From: Chryseobacterium scophthalmum
Lineage (GTDB): Bacteria; Bacteroidota; Bacteroidia; Flavobacteriales; Weeksellaceae
Length of the DNA: 64,000 nucleotides
Assembly: GCF_900143185.1 (NCBI RefSeq)
Contig: NZ_FSRQ01000002.1
Location: 434,001-498,000 of the forward strand
Reading direction: 5' to 3'
A program made the position numbers and the translations under genes. The notes beneath the pieces are model-generated. The model did not search any database. It was not told the origin of the DNA and saw only the letters and a program-made list of their open reading frames with translations. Shown piece by piece: positions 9,614 to 18,221 of this stretch. Positions within the stretch are counted from its first letter, which is position 1, and every line of letters starts with the position of its first letter.

Positions 9614-10248
9614 TGAATTTCAGAATCGTATTCTTTCTACTTATTCTTCCGTTTTTTGGTTTGAGCCAAAAGACAAAGTTCGATTTGAAAAATATCGAAA
9701 AAAATCTCACCAATCCCAAATCTGTTTACAATTACGACAGACTTATTTTTAAATATAAGGGTCTTCCAAAATCTATAGACAGTACAGAAGCAGAACATTT
9801 GTACTACGGAAGAAATTTCAGAAAAGATTTGGTTTCCCAATCGGGAGACGATTTCAAAGAGTTAGCAGATGCTTTCAAAAGCAATAATTTTATAGAATGC
9901 ATCAGGCTTGGTAAAGTACTTTACGCAAAAGATCCTACCAACCTTGATGTGATTCTTATCTTACTTCGTGCCTATGATCAGACAAAAGACATAGGGAACT
10001 TTTCGCATCACATCGCACAATTGCGACTTCTTACAGATGCGATCAAAAATTCGGGAGACGGTAAATCAGAAAAAACTGCATACAAAGTCAACAACGTGGG
10101 AGATGAGTATATTTTCCTTAATGTGATGAATGTAGGGCAAGGTTATACCAGAGCTTCTAAAACCCTGAAAGACGGCATTATCGACGTTTGGGAAAAAGAA
10201 GACATCAAAATTTATATCAAAGTACTTTATTTAGACTTCAATTTTTAA
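9613..10248 (+). CDS. DUF4919 domain exported protein
   Basis: 211 residues with a cleavable signal peptide (MNFRIVFFLLILPFFGLSQ). The body is helical, with segments spaced like tetratricopeptide-type helices (DFKELADAFKSNNFIECIRLGKVLYAKDPTNLDV), then a beta-rich end with NVMNVGQGYTRASKTLKDGIIDVW. This matches the DUF4919 family of Bacteroidota, which has no known function. It is coupled to hflX by a one-base overlap and followed 12 bases later by the antiporter gene. Confidence 0.75.
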   Translation: MNFRIVFFLLILPFFGLSQKTKFDLKNIEKNLTNPKSVYNYDRLIFKYKGLPKSIDSTEAEHLYYGRNFRKDLVSQSGDDFKELADAFKSNNFIECIRLGKVLYAKDPTNLDVILILLRAYDQTKDIGNFSHHIAQLRLLTDAIKNSGDGKSEKTAYKVNNVGDEYIFLNVMNVGQGYTRASKTLKDGIIDVWEKEDIKIYIKVLYLDFNF

Positions 10249-10260
10249 AAAACAAATTTA

Positions 10261-11547
10261 TTGGAATTATATTATTCATTTTCAGCGCTCATCGTATTAG
10301 CATCCATTTTTGCATATATCAATTATAGGTTTTTAAAACTTCCGAGTACTATCGGTATTATGGTTATTGCCATCGTGGTATCGATCATTTTGGTTTTATT
10401 TGGAGAAAACTTTCTTCCAAAAACATTCGGTCATCTGAATGATTTGATGAACAGTATCGACTTTACCGAAGTTCTGATGGGAGCGATGCTTAATTTTCTT
10501 CTTTTCGCGGGAGGAATCCATATTAATATTAATGATCTAAAAGAACAGTTCCGGCCGGTTCTTATATTTTCAACAGCCGGGGTGATTATTTCTACCTTTA
10601 TTGTAGGATTTGGGATGTTTTATTTGTTACCGTTGGTAGGATTAAAAATTCCTTTTATCTACTGTTTGGTATTTGGAGCATTGATTTCACCAACTGATCC
10701 GGTTGCGGTTTTAAGTGTTTTAAAACAAGCCAAAGTTTCAAAGTCATTAGAAACAAAAATTGCCGGAGAATCGTTATTTAATGACGGTATGGCGGTTGTA
10801 GTTTTCACGGTAGTTTTGCAGATTGCAGTTGGTGATAAAGTAGATTTAGGAGTAGAAAATATTACCATTCTATTAATGAAAGAAGCCGGAGGTGGATTAC
10901 TTTTGGGTGTTCTTTTAGGTTGGATAACTTCAAGATTAATGCGTGAAATTGATGATTATATTATCTCAGTTTTAGTAACACTTGCAGTTGTAATGGGAGG
11001 TTATCTTGTCGCAAGACAAATGCATGTTTCGGGTCCTTTGACTATGGTTGCAGCAGGATTGTTTATGGGTAATTTTAATGTTAAATTTAAAATGAAATCC
11101 ATCACCCAAGATTATCTGATCAAATTCTGGGAACTGATTGACGAAATTCTGAATGCCGTTTTATTCCTTTTCATCGGGTTTGAATTGTTGATGATTAAAG
11201 ACTTGAATCATTATGTAATTCCTGGATTATTGGCGATTGTTGTAGTTCTTTGTGCAAGATTTGCTTCGATTTGGGGGCCTACAAAATTCATGTCTTTCAG
11301 AACAAGATTTAGTCCGCAAACAATAAAAGTGTTATTTTGGGGTGGAATTCGAGGTGGTGTTTCCATCGCTTTGGCGATGTCGATTCCTAAAAACGAATAC
11401 AGCAATGCTATTTTAAGTATTACGTATTGTGTGGTGGTATTTTCTATTATTGTTCAGGGACTTACGATTGCTAAAGTTGCCAATCCAAAGAAGATTGCAG
11501 ATGAAGAAAAAGAGCAGGAAAGTATTGCTTTAGAAGAAGGTCATTAA
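10261..11547 (+). CDS. CPA1-type sodium:proton antiporter
   Basis: 428 residues with about 12 hydrophobic membrane segments. The family signature SPTDPVAVLSVLK lies near residues 141-153 and GESLFNDGMAVV near 167-178; the Asp of LFNDG is the ion-binding aspartate of CPA1/NhaP exchangers. It is expected to swap Na+ or K+ for H+ across the inner membrane. Translation appears to start at a TTG: no ATG is available before the first membrane helix, and the MELYYSFSA start leaves that helix whole. It lies 12 bases after the DUF4919 gene and 14 before the alkD-like gene, so it is probably co-transcribed. Confidence 0.9.
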   Translation: MELYYSFSALIVLASIFAYINYRFLKLPSTIGIMVIAIVVSIILVLFGENFLPKTFGHLNDLMNSIDFTEVLMGAMLNFLLFAGGIHININDLKEQFRPVLIFSTAGVIISTFIVGFGMFYLLPLVGLKIPFIYCLVFGALISPTDPVAVLSVLKQAKVSKSLETKIAGESLFNDGMAVVVFTVVLQIAVGDKVDLGVENITILLMKEAGGGLLLGVLLGWITSRLMREIDDYIISVLVTLAVVMGGYLVARQMHVSGPLTMVAAGLFMGNFNVKFKMKSITQDYLIKFWELIDEILNAVLFLFIGFELLMIKDLNHYVIPGLLAIVVVLCARFASIWGPTKFMSFRTRFSPQTIKVLFWGGIRGGVSIALAMSIPKNEYSNAILSITYCVVVFSIIVQGLTIAKVANPKKIADEEKEQESIALEEGH

Positions 11548-11561
11548 TCCGTTATAAATCA

Positions 11562-12281
11562 ATGAGTACAATTCTTAAAGAAATCAAAGAATCATTAGCG
11601 GTTTTATCCATTCCGGAAAAAGCAGCTTTTTTTCCTAAGTTTTTCAAAACAGGAAAAGGCGAATATGGCGAAGGTGATTTGTTTTTGGGGGTAAAAGTTC
11701 CGGATCAAAGAGCTGTTGCCAAAGAATATTATGCTAAAATTTCTTTAGATGAATTGAGCGAGTTGCTTTCTTCCCCTTATCATGAGCATCGTTTAACGGC
11801 TTTAATTATGCTGATTTCTAAATTTGAAAAAACGAAAGATTTATCCGTAAAAGAAGAAATCATTGATTTCTATCTTAAACATCTAGATTTTGTTAATAAT
11901 TGGGATCTGGTTGACACGAGCTGTTATAAAATTTTAGGCAGGTATGCTTTTGAGAATCAAAAAGAAAACCTTTTGAGAACACTTGCTGATTCGGACCAAA
12001 TGTGGCACAAAAGAATTGCTGTTGTAGGGACGATGCATTATATAAAAAAGGGTTCATTTGAATTAACGAAAGAGCTTGTAACACAGAATCTTTATCATCC
12101 GCACGACTTAATGCACAAAGCAAACGGCTGGCTTTTAAGAGAAATGGGAAATAAAAATGAAGCTGAATTGATATCTTATTTAAATCAATATTACAAAGAA
12201 ATGCCTAGAACCTGTCTTCGTTATGCCATCGAAAAATTAGACGAAGAATTACGTCAGGATTATCTGAAAGGCAGAATTTAA
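11562..12281 (+). CDS. AlkD-like DNA alkylation repair protein
   Basis: 239 residues made of HEAT-like helical repeats. AlkD removes alkylated bases (3-methyladenine, 7-methylguanine) from DNA without base flipping. Residues equivalent to the Bacillus cereus AlkD active site can be placed: Trp114 and Asp118 in NNWDLVD, Arg151 in WHKRIAVV and Trp190 in HKANGWLLREMG. It is the last gene of the hflX run, 14 bases after the antiporter gene. A promoter for the next gene follows within 25 bases. Confidence 0.9.
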   Translation: MSTILKEIKESLAVLSIPEKAAFFPKFFKTGKGEYGEGDLFLGVKVPDQRAVAKEYYAKISLDELSELLSSPYHEHRLTALIMLISKFEKTKDLSVKEEIIDFYLKHLDFVNNWDLVDTSCYKILGRYAFENQKENLLRTLADSDQMWHKRIAVVGTMHYIKKGSFELTKELVTQNLYHPHDLMHKANGWLLREMGNKNEAELISYLNQYYKEMPRTCLRYAIEKLDEELRQDYLKGRI

Positions 12282-12300
12282 ACATGATTGATTTCACCTT

Positions 12301-12332
12301 TTGAAGAGGTAAATTAAAAATAAGTAAATTTG
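12301..12332 (+). promoter_or_regulatory. Promoter of the 12350-13018 lipoprotein gene
   Basis: TTG at 12301-12303, 21-base spacer, perfect TAnnTTTG element TAAATTTG at 12325-12332. The start codon lies 17 bases downstream. Confidence 0.65.
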
Positions 12333-12349
12333 CGTTTCAACACGAACTT

Positions 12350-13018
12350 ATGAAAATATATTTCAGGCATATTTTTCTGCTAATTTCTTTATTTCTTTTG
12401 ACAAGTTGTTTTGATATTCTTGATAAAGTAAATGTCAAAGCAGACGGAAGCGGAGAATATTCGCTCATTCTGAATGCCAGTAAAAGCAAAACAAGATTGG
12501 CTTCCATCTCAAAAATGGAAACTGTAAATGGCAAGAAAGTTCCTAAAAAAGCTGAAATTGAAGCTAAAATTAACGAAGCTGCAAGAATTTTTAAAAACGT
12601 TCCCGGAATTTCAAACGTTAAAACTTCTATGGATTTTGACAATTACATTCTTAAATTAAGCTGTAATTTCAAAAAAATCGAAAATATTAATGCCGGATTA
12701 GAGCAGCTGAAAGCGAAGAATATTTTAGGAAAAATGGTTCCTACCCAAATTTACAGTCAGAGTTCAGACAAGAAATCTTTCACGAGAAATAAGATCAATA
12801 CTTTTAAAAGTGATTACGACAAACTGAGTAAAGCTGATAAAGAGGTTTTTAACGAAGCAAAATACACTTCGATCTTACAGTTTGAAAACACCATTAAATC
12901 TCAATCTAATTCCACCTATTTATTGTCTCCCAACAAGAAAGCTTTAAAGCTGGACGGGAATATCTTAGACTTTATTCTTCAGAAAAAACAGATTCAAAAT
13001 AATATTATTCTACAATAA
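12350..13018 (+). CDS. Lipoprotein of unknown function
   Basis: 222 residues. The signal MKIYFRHIFLLISLFLLTSC has a good lipobox (LLTSC), giving a mature start at Cys20. After it comes VNVKADGSGEYSLILNASKSK, a pattern (charged-DGSG-hydrophobic strand) also seen at the start of LppM-like lipoprotein domains; that link is weak. The rest is Lys/Asn/Ser-rich with alternating strands. It has its own good promoter and is followed 13 bases later by a large exported protein, suggesting a joint envelope function. I do not recognise a defined family. Confidence 0.7.
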   Translation: MKIYFRHIFLLISLFLLTSCFDILDKVNVKADGSGEYSLILNASKSKTRLASISKMETVNGKKVPKKAEIEAKINEAARIFKNVPGISNVKTSMDFDNYILKLSCNFKKIENINAGLEQLKAKNILGKMVPTQIYSQSSDKKSFTRNKINTFKSDYDKLSKADKEVFNEAKYTSILQFENTIKSQSNSTYLLSPNKKALKLDGNILDFILQKKQIQNNIILQ

Positions 13019-13031
13019 CCAACCTCAAAAT

Positions 13032-15104
13032 ATGAAATCTCTATTTTTAAAAACACAAACCATTTTTTTAATTCTTTTTGGTTTTGTGCTGACTTTTGCG
13101 CAAAATAGCATGAAAATTCCGCAAAATGCAGTTTTTTACATGGAAGTGAACGGAAAACAGCTTAATAAAAAAATTAACTGGGAAAAATTCAATCCTTTCT
13201 TACAGGAAATCACCAAAGATAAAGGCAAAAATAAAAAAGCTTCGTGGAACGATTATTCCAAAACGGGTATAAAATACGATGCAACTCAGTATCATTACGC
13301 AACAATGAATGATTCTGTGAAATCTTACAACACCCATTTCACTTTAGAAAATCCGGAAAAGTTTCAGGAATTTATCAATTCGGTAAAGAAAAAAGGACAG
13401 GAAGTAACCAAGAAAAATAATTACTCATACGTTGATATCGAAGATGATATTTTTGTTGCTTGGAGCGGAAACCGCGCAGTTTTAAGCTTGATGAGCTATG
13501 ATAAACCATATAAATGGAATGATGATTATGCGGTTGACAGCGCTGCAACGGTTGTTGATACGGTAGCGATTGCGATTGATAGTGTGGCTGCAGCTTATGA
13601 GGAAGAAGTAAAGCCTTTTGATTATAAAGAAGAGATTAAATATCTGAAAGACGATATTAAATATTTAAAAGAAAGCATTAAAGATAATAATGCTGAAATT
13701 CTAAAGCTTCAGAAAGACATCAAATACCTTGAGAAACACCATAAATATCCTGAAGAAAAGAAAGAACCGGAAATCACCGAAGCGATAAAAGATTCTACTT
13801 ACACACCAAATGTAGAAGTTTTGCCGCCGCCAATTTCGCAGGATGATTATTATAGTGAAGACTCTTATGAAGTAGATTCCAGTTATCAGAAAGAAATGGA
13901 TTCGCTGAATATTGAAAAATTTAAAATCGTTAAAAAGTTTGCCGAAGATAGCTTTAATCTGTATTTCAATTCAAATGGTGAACTTTCGGTGACTAAAGAT
14001 ATGTTGAGTTTCAGAGATCCGAATTCTGATGTTTTTATCTATGCAGATTACGGAAAGATTGTGAACGAAGGAATCTACGGAAAAATGCCTGCAAGTTTCA
14101 ATTTTACAGGTATTTTAGGTAAAATGTATAATTCGAATACTTCTTATAATCTGTATTTCGATAAAGATAAAGTAAGACTCGTTAATAATTATCAGCATAA
14201 AGATTCTGAAACCCAAAAGAATATTTCTGAGGTTTATAAAGGAAAGAAGAACAAAAAACTGGCTGCTTTAATCAACGATAAAAGTGTGGGTTATTATGTG
14301 ATGAATGTGAATGGTTCTAAATATTTTGATATGATGTACGGTTTGTTGAAAAACACAGGGGAAACTGAATATCAGAAAGAAATGGAACTGATGATGGAAA
14401 CGATGAAAATTGTTTTGGATGAAGAAGCTATTGCAAAAATTGCTCCCGGAAACGGAATTTTCGTTCTGAATGAATTGAAATCTAAAAACGTAGAATACAC
14501 CGATTACGATTACGACGACGATTACAACGAGAAAGAAGTAAAGAAAACCAAAGATGTGATGGTTCCCGATTTTACGTTTGCCTTCGCTACGGAAAACGAA
14601 AACTATTGGAAACGTGTTTTCAATGTATTGACTTCCAATAAAGCTTTTGCCAAAAACTTCTCTAAAAATGGAGAGTTTTACGCCTTTAAAGACGAGAAGA
14701 ATAAGAATGGATATGTTGATCAGTTATTTTTCACCGTGAAAGAAGGAATTGTTTATGTAACGACTTCAAAAGAGAATATCAATACCAACAATCAGTCTGA
14801 AATTTCTAAGCAGTGGATGAAAGATTCTTCTAAATATCCATTGTCTGGAAGATTAAATATTCAAAAACTTCTGATTGGCTTAGATAAAGAATTTAAAAGT
14901 AAATCTGAAAGAAAAACCCTTGATTTCTTAAGAAAAAATGTAGGTGAAGTTTATTTTAAAACTGAAGCAAAAGGCGGAAGCATTCAGACGGAAATGAATT
15001 ATAATATTAAAAATTCTTCAGAAAACAGTTTGATGTATTTCTTCAATTTATTTGATGAAATATACAAGATTTCAGAGTCTGAAAAACCTTCAAAAACGTT
15101 ATAA
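13032..15104 (+). CDS. Large exported protein, DUF4836-like, with coiled coil
   Basis: 690 residues with a cleavable signal peptide ending near TFAQ. The start of the mature part (KIPQNAVFYMEVNGKQL) and the repeated two-layer pattern resemble the DUF4836 group of Bacteroidota exported proteins. The next gene begins its mature part in a similar way (IPENADVVVLVDV). Residues about 196-237 (EEIKYLKDDIKYLKESI and following heptads) form a predicted coiled coil, followed by an acidic, Tyr/Asp/Ser-rich linker to about residue 295. A second acidic patch, YTDYDYDDDYNEKE, sits near 490. Function unknown. A hairpin at 15118-15137 follows the stop. Confidence 0.65.
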   Translation: MKSLFLKTQTIFLILFGFVLTFAQNSMKIPQNAVFYMEVNGKQLNKKINWEKFNPFLQEITKDKGKNKKASWNDYSKTGIKYDATQYHYATMNDSVKSYNTHFTLENPEKFQEFINSVKKKGQEVTKKNNYSYVDIEDDIFVAWSGNRAVLSLMSYDKPYKWNDDYAVDSAATVVDTVAIAIDSVAAAYEEEVKPFDYKEEIKYLKDDIKYLKESIKDNNAEILKLQKDIKYLEKHHKYPEEKKEPEITEAIKDSTYTPNVEVLPPPISQDDYYSEDSYEVDSSYQKEMDSLNIEKFKIVKKFAEDSFNLYFNSNGELSVTKDMLSFRDPNSDVFIYADYGKIVNEGIYGKMPASFNFTGILGKMYNSNTSYNLYFDKDKVRLVNNYQHKDSETQKNISEVYKGKKNKKLAALINDKSVGYYVMNVNGSKYFDMMYGLLKNTGETEYQKEMELMMETMKIVLDEEAIAKIAPGNGIFVLNELKSKNVEYTDYDYDDDYNEKEVKKTKDVMVPDFTFAFATENENYWKRVFNVLTSNKAFAKNFSKNGEFYAFKDEKNKNGYVDQLFFTVKEGIVYVTTSKENINTNNQSEISKQWMKDSSKYPLSGRLNIQKLLIGLDKEFKSKSERKTLDFLRKNVGEVYFKTEAKGGSIQTEMNYNIKNSSENSLMYFFNLFDEIYKISESEKPSKTL

Positions 15105-15117
15105 ACAGTATCAATAG

Positions 15118-15169
15118 AAACGGGCTTTAGCCCGTTTTCTTAATTTTAATGTAAATTGGCTGTAGCCAA
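15118..15169 (+). repeat. Pair of REP-like palindromes; the first may act as a terminator
   Basis: Two hairpins share a GGCTnTAGCC core. At 15118-15137 aaacgggc-ttta-gcccgttt is followed by a T-rich stretch. At 15156-15169 ttggc-tgta-gccaa forms a second. Similar paired palindromes recur between genes in many flavobacterial genomes, from memory, which would make this a repeated extragenic palindrome. The first stem also sits where a terminator for the 13032-15104 gene would be expected. Confidence 0.55.
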
Positions 15170-15183
15170 AAAAGATAATTTTG
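15156..15183 (+). promoter_or_regulatory. Possible promoter of the 15194-16420 gene
   Basis: TTG at 15156-15158, a 17-base spacer and TAATTTTG at 15176-15183, a full TAnnTTTG match. The TTG lies inside the second palindrome and the ATG only 10 bases past the element, so the transcript would have almost no leader. Confidence 0.45.
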
Positions 15184-15193
15184 TAAGAAATTT

Positions 15194-16420
15194 ATGAAGA
15201 AAAAATATATTTTTCTTGTCATCATAATCCTGCTTTCGGTTGGAATTTATTTTCTGTTTTTTCATAAAGATAAAAGCTTAAAACACATTCCCGAAAATGC
15301 AGATGTTGTTGTTTTAGTTGATGTTAAAAAAGCGACAAAACAATATATTTTCAGCTTTTTAACGCATCCTTCAAAATGGTTTGAAGATTCTAAAAAAGAT
15401 AAAAACAAAATCTCTATTTCAGATTCTGGCTTGAAAATCCCGGATTTTCTGCAGATTTTTCATTTAGACAAGACCAAAATTTCTGAGTGGTACACTGTTT
15501 TAGAAATCAAAGATCAGGCGAAATTTTCAGCATTTTTAAAGAATCGCCAATTTGTAAATGATGGAAAAGACCAATTTAATAATAGTCAGTTTTTTATAAA
15601 AATTGATGGCGAAAAATGTATTGTAGGAACATCAAGCCTGAATTTCAAGAATATCGGGAAATCATTATCACAAAAATCCAGAAAGCAGGTTTTGAATGCA
15701 GATTCTTTTATGAATGATGGTTTAGGAAGCGTTTCTTTTATTTCGGAATTGCGCACTCAAAACTTTTCAATCAATGTAAAAGATGACAAAATTGAAATTA
15801 AAAATGAAACGAATTCTATCGATTTTGAATCATTAATTTCAGATTTAAATAATGAAACTCAATTTCTTAATGCTGAATTAGATTCAGAAAACATCAAAAA
15901 AATAAGTTCTGTTTTTAAAGAAAAGGTTTCAGATTCTTTATCAGTTAATTATTTGAAAATGAGTGCTAATCTTGCCGAAGTAAACGATACGATTATCAGT
16001 TATGGTTACGACGATAATTTTAATGAAATTGAAAAAATCTCTTATCAGAAAATCGTTCAGCCAGATTATGAAATTCTGCTTCAATGTTCCAATCCCAATA
16101 AAACTTTGGAATATTTCCAGCGTAAAAAATGGATGAATGCGCAGAATCAGTTTACTGCAATTCCTTTTCAGCCTAATTTAATTAGTTCGGATAAGAATGA
16201 GATTTCTATAAAGTCTACCAGAAAATCTGTAAAATTGAACAAAACAAAAAAGCAAAACTATATTTTCGTCAAAAATAATCCTCTCTTGTTTTCTTCGTTT
16301 AAAACGTTAAACAACCAAATTTTTAAAGAAGTAGAATATCTTTTTTACGGAAATAAAAATCAGGATTATACGGTGAAAATTAAATTTAAAAAAGAAAAAT
16401 ATCCATTAATTTTAAGATAA
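15194..16420 (+). CDS. Membrane-anchored envelope protein of unknown function
   Basis: 408 residues. A single N-terminal membrane segment (KKYIFLVIIILLSVGIYFLFF) is followed by a soluble, strand-rich region that starts HIPENADVVVLVDVKKA. Layout and spacing match the start of the preceding 690-residue protein: a hydrophobic 'IPxNA' strand, a Lys-rich stretch, a 'TGI/SGL' turn, a tyrosine-rich strand, then 'DxxKFxxFI'. I infer a distant paralogue with the same fold. No catalytic motif is visible. The next gene begins 6 bases after the stop, so the two are probably co-transcribed. Confidence 0.65.
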   Translation: MKKKYIFLVIIILLSVGIYFLFFHKDKSLKHIPENADVVVLVDVKKATKQYIFSFLTHPSKWFEDSKKDKNKISISDSGLKIPDFLQIFHLDKTKISEWYTVLEIKDQAKFSAFLKNRQFVNDGKDQFNNSQFFIKIDGEKCIVGTSSLNFKNIGKSLSQKSRKQVLNADSFMNDGLGSVSFISELRTQNFSINVKDDKIEIKNETNSIDFESLISDLNNETQFLNAELDSENIKKISSVFKEKVSDSLSVNYLKMSANLAEVNDTIISYGYDDNFNEIEKISYQKIVQPDYEILLQCSNPNKTLEYFQRKKWMNAQNQFTAIPFQPNLISSDKNEISIKSTRKSVKLNKTKKQNYIFVKNNPLLFSSFKTLNNQIFKEVEYLFYGNKNQDYTVKIKFKKEKYPLILR

Positions 16421-16426
16421 AACGAG

Positions 16427-16765
16427 ATGTGTCCTCCTGAAATTGCTTTACTGAAAACGTGTACGCATTACTTTCTGCATTTGGCTTTTCCTGCAGTTAT
16501 AGCTTTTGTTTTTTATCGTAATCAATGGAAAAGAGTTTATTTTATTCTTTTGGCGACAATGCTGGTTGATCTCGATCATTTATTTGCAGATCCTATTTTC
16601 GACCCCGACAGAATGAGTGTAGGTTTTCATTTTCTGCATTCTTATTATGCGATTGCGGTGTATTTTTTGCTGCTCTTTTTTAAAGGAAATTTAAGAATTA
16701 TCGGCATCGGTTTGCTCTTTCATATGCTGACCGACTTGCAGGATTTTGTTTTGTGGTGTCATTAA
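16427..16765 (+). CDS. DUF6122 family integral membrane protein
   Basis: 112 residues with about four membrane segments and conserved-looking polar groups at their ends: HYFLH, LVDLDHLFADPIFDPDRM, GFHFLHSYY and FHMLTDLQDF. The Asp/His pattern is like that of the YdjM type of membrane-bound putative metal-dependent hydrolases, but activity is unproven. I read it as DUF6122. It is coupled to the preceding gene (6-base gap). A partial degraded copy of its 3' third lies downstream. Confidence 0.75.
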   Translation: MCPPEIALLKTCTHYFLHLAFPAVIAFVFYRNQWKRVYFILLATMLVDLDHLFADPIFDPDRMSVGFHFLHSYYAIAVYFLLLFFKGNLRIIGIGLLFHMLTDLQDFVLWCH

Positions 16766-16941
16766 TTTCTAAGTTTTCGCTGAGCTGAAAAATTTTCTCA
16801 CGGTCATTTATTATCAATCCTGATTTTGTAAGAAGCATTCACGGAAATAGGGTAGAGTTACTCAATGGAAAATCTATTTCTATTTCAACCAGTAAAAAAA
16901 GAAGAACTTTTTAGATTGTTGTGGATGTAATTTGCTTTTTA

Positions 16942-17040
16942 CGGTGTATTTTTTGCTTCTCTTTTTTAAAGAATTTAAGAATAAATGAAATTGGCTGCTG
17001 TTTTTCATGTTGCTTGATTTTCAGTGTTTTGAATGATTTT
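16942..17040 (+). pseudogene. Decayed partial copy of the 3' end of the DUF6122 gene
   Basis: Bases 16942-16982 match 16656-16698 inside the DUF6122 gene with one substitution and a two-base deletion. Weaker similarity continues to about 17040, where both end in cag..ttttg near the gene's 3' end. Frame is lost and nothing upstream in the gap looks like the gene's 5' part. The rest of the 349-base gap (16766-17114) holds no convincing gene. Confidence 0.65.
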
Positions 17041-17074
17041 CTTATTAAAATATTATTAATATTTTCTTTTAATA

Positions 17075-17105
17075 TTGTTAATTTGATAGATTTTTTGTAT
17101 TTTAG
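17075..17105 (+). promoter_or_regulatory. Possible promoter of chaA
   Basis: TTG at 17075-17077, a 20-base spacer and TATTTTAG at 17098-17105 (one mismatch to TAnnTTTG), ending 9 bases before the ATG. Confidence 0.4.
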
Positions 17106-17114
17106 AGTCATTTT

Positions 17115-18185
17115 ATGAAGCCAAAAGAATTTTTACAATACACCTATATTTTTCCCGTTCTTGCTGTAATTTACTACTTCGCAGGATTCATGGGACAAGG
17201 ACTTATTTCTGATATTATTGCAGGAATTTTATTAACCGGAAGTGTTTTATCTGCGGTACATCATGCAGAAGTAGTCGCTCACAAAGTCGGCGAACCTTAC
17301 GGAACGATTATTTTGGCGCTCTGTATCACAATTATTGAAGTCGCGCTTATTGTTTCGCTGATGGTTGCAGGTGGAGAACAGGCAATTACTTTAGCCAGGG
17401 ATACGGTTTTTGCGGCCGTAATGATTATCTTAAATGGAATTATTGGTATTTGTGTATTGGTGGGTGGTGTAAAATATTTTGAACAGTTTTTTGCGCGAAC
17501 TTCTGCTACAACCTATCTCGTAAGTATTGTTTCTATTTTGGTGATTACTTTGGTTCTTCCTAATTTTACTTCAAGCGTCAATGGACCTTATTATAATAAT
17601 GCGCAATTGGTTTTTGTTTCTATTGCCTGTCTTGTCATTTATGGAGTCTTTTTAATGGTGCAAACCGTGAGACACAGAAGCTATTTTGTTCCTGCAGACG
17701 GAAATGCAGAAGAACATTTTATACCGAATAAAACACAGGCAATTGTGAGCTTTTTCTTGTTGGTTGTATGTCTGATCATTGTTGTTTTAATGGCAAAAGG
17801 TCTTTCTAAAACCATCGAAGATATGGTGCAAAGTATGGGAGCTCCAAAATCTTTAGTGGGTGTTATTATTGCGGGTGTTGTGCTTCTTCCGGAAGGTTTG
17901 GCGGCAATTCGTGCAGCGAGAAATAATCAGTTTCAGTCGAGTTTAAATTTGGCTTTAGGATCTGCTTTAGCAAGTATTGGATTAAGTATTCCCGCAATTT
18001 CTGCAGTGAGTATTATGTATGATATTCCTTTGGTTTTAGGTCTTGATAAGAAAGATATTATACTTCTTACTTTGTCTGTATTTATCGTGATGTTATCCTT
18101 AAGCCGAGGGAAAACCAACGTTTTGTACGGAACTGTTTTGTTAGTCAATTTAGCAGCCTATATTTTTACCGTAATTGTACCGTAA
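17115..18185 (+). CDS. chaA: Calcium/sodium:proton antiporter ChaA
   Basis: 356 residues, close to E. coli ChaA. About 11 membrane helices are arranged as the two inverted halves of the Ca2+:cation antiporter superfamily. The first alpha repeat is GEPYGTIILALCITIIEVAL near residues 57-76. The second holds GVVLLPEGLAAIRAARNN and LGSALASIGLSIPA near 255-296; the Glu in each repeat is the ion ligand. It is expected to expel Ca2+, Na+ or K+ in exchange for H+. It is transcribed alone and convergent with the haemoglobin gene. Confidence 0.92.
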   Translation: MKPKEFLQYTYIFPVLAVIYYFAGFMGQGLISDIIAGILLTGSVLSAVHHAEVVAHKVGEPYGTIILALCITIIEVALIVSLMVAGGEQAITLARDTVFAAVMIILNGIIGICVLVGGVKYFEQFFARTSATTYLVSIVSILVITLVLPNFTSSVNGPYYNNAQLVFVSIACLVIYGVFLMVQTVRHRSYFVPADGNAEEHFIPNKTQAIVSFFLLVVCLIIVVLMAKGLSKTIEDMVQSMGAPKSLVGVIIAGVVLLPEGLAAIRAARNNQFQSSLNLALGSALASIGLSIPAISAVSIMYDIPLVLGLDKKDIILLTLSVFIVMLSLSRGKTNVLYGTVLLVNLAAYIFTVIVP

Positions 18186-18221
18186 TTTTAACTCGAAACA
18201 GAAAACTCGAAACACGTAACT

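Noticed and set aside
16921..17118. 65-codon plus-strand open frame, Cys/Phe-rich
   Set aside because: It is the AT-rich gap before chaA including the decayed DUF6122 copy, and is in the wrong frame to continue that gene's protein.
18190..18215. Short direct repeat aactcgaaaca, twice, between chaA and the haemoglobin gene
   Set aside because: Two 11-base copies in an AT-rich gap; too short to call an element, though a genome-wide count might change that.
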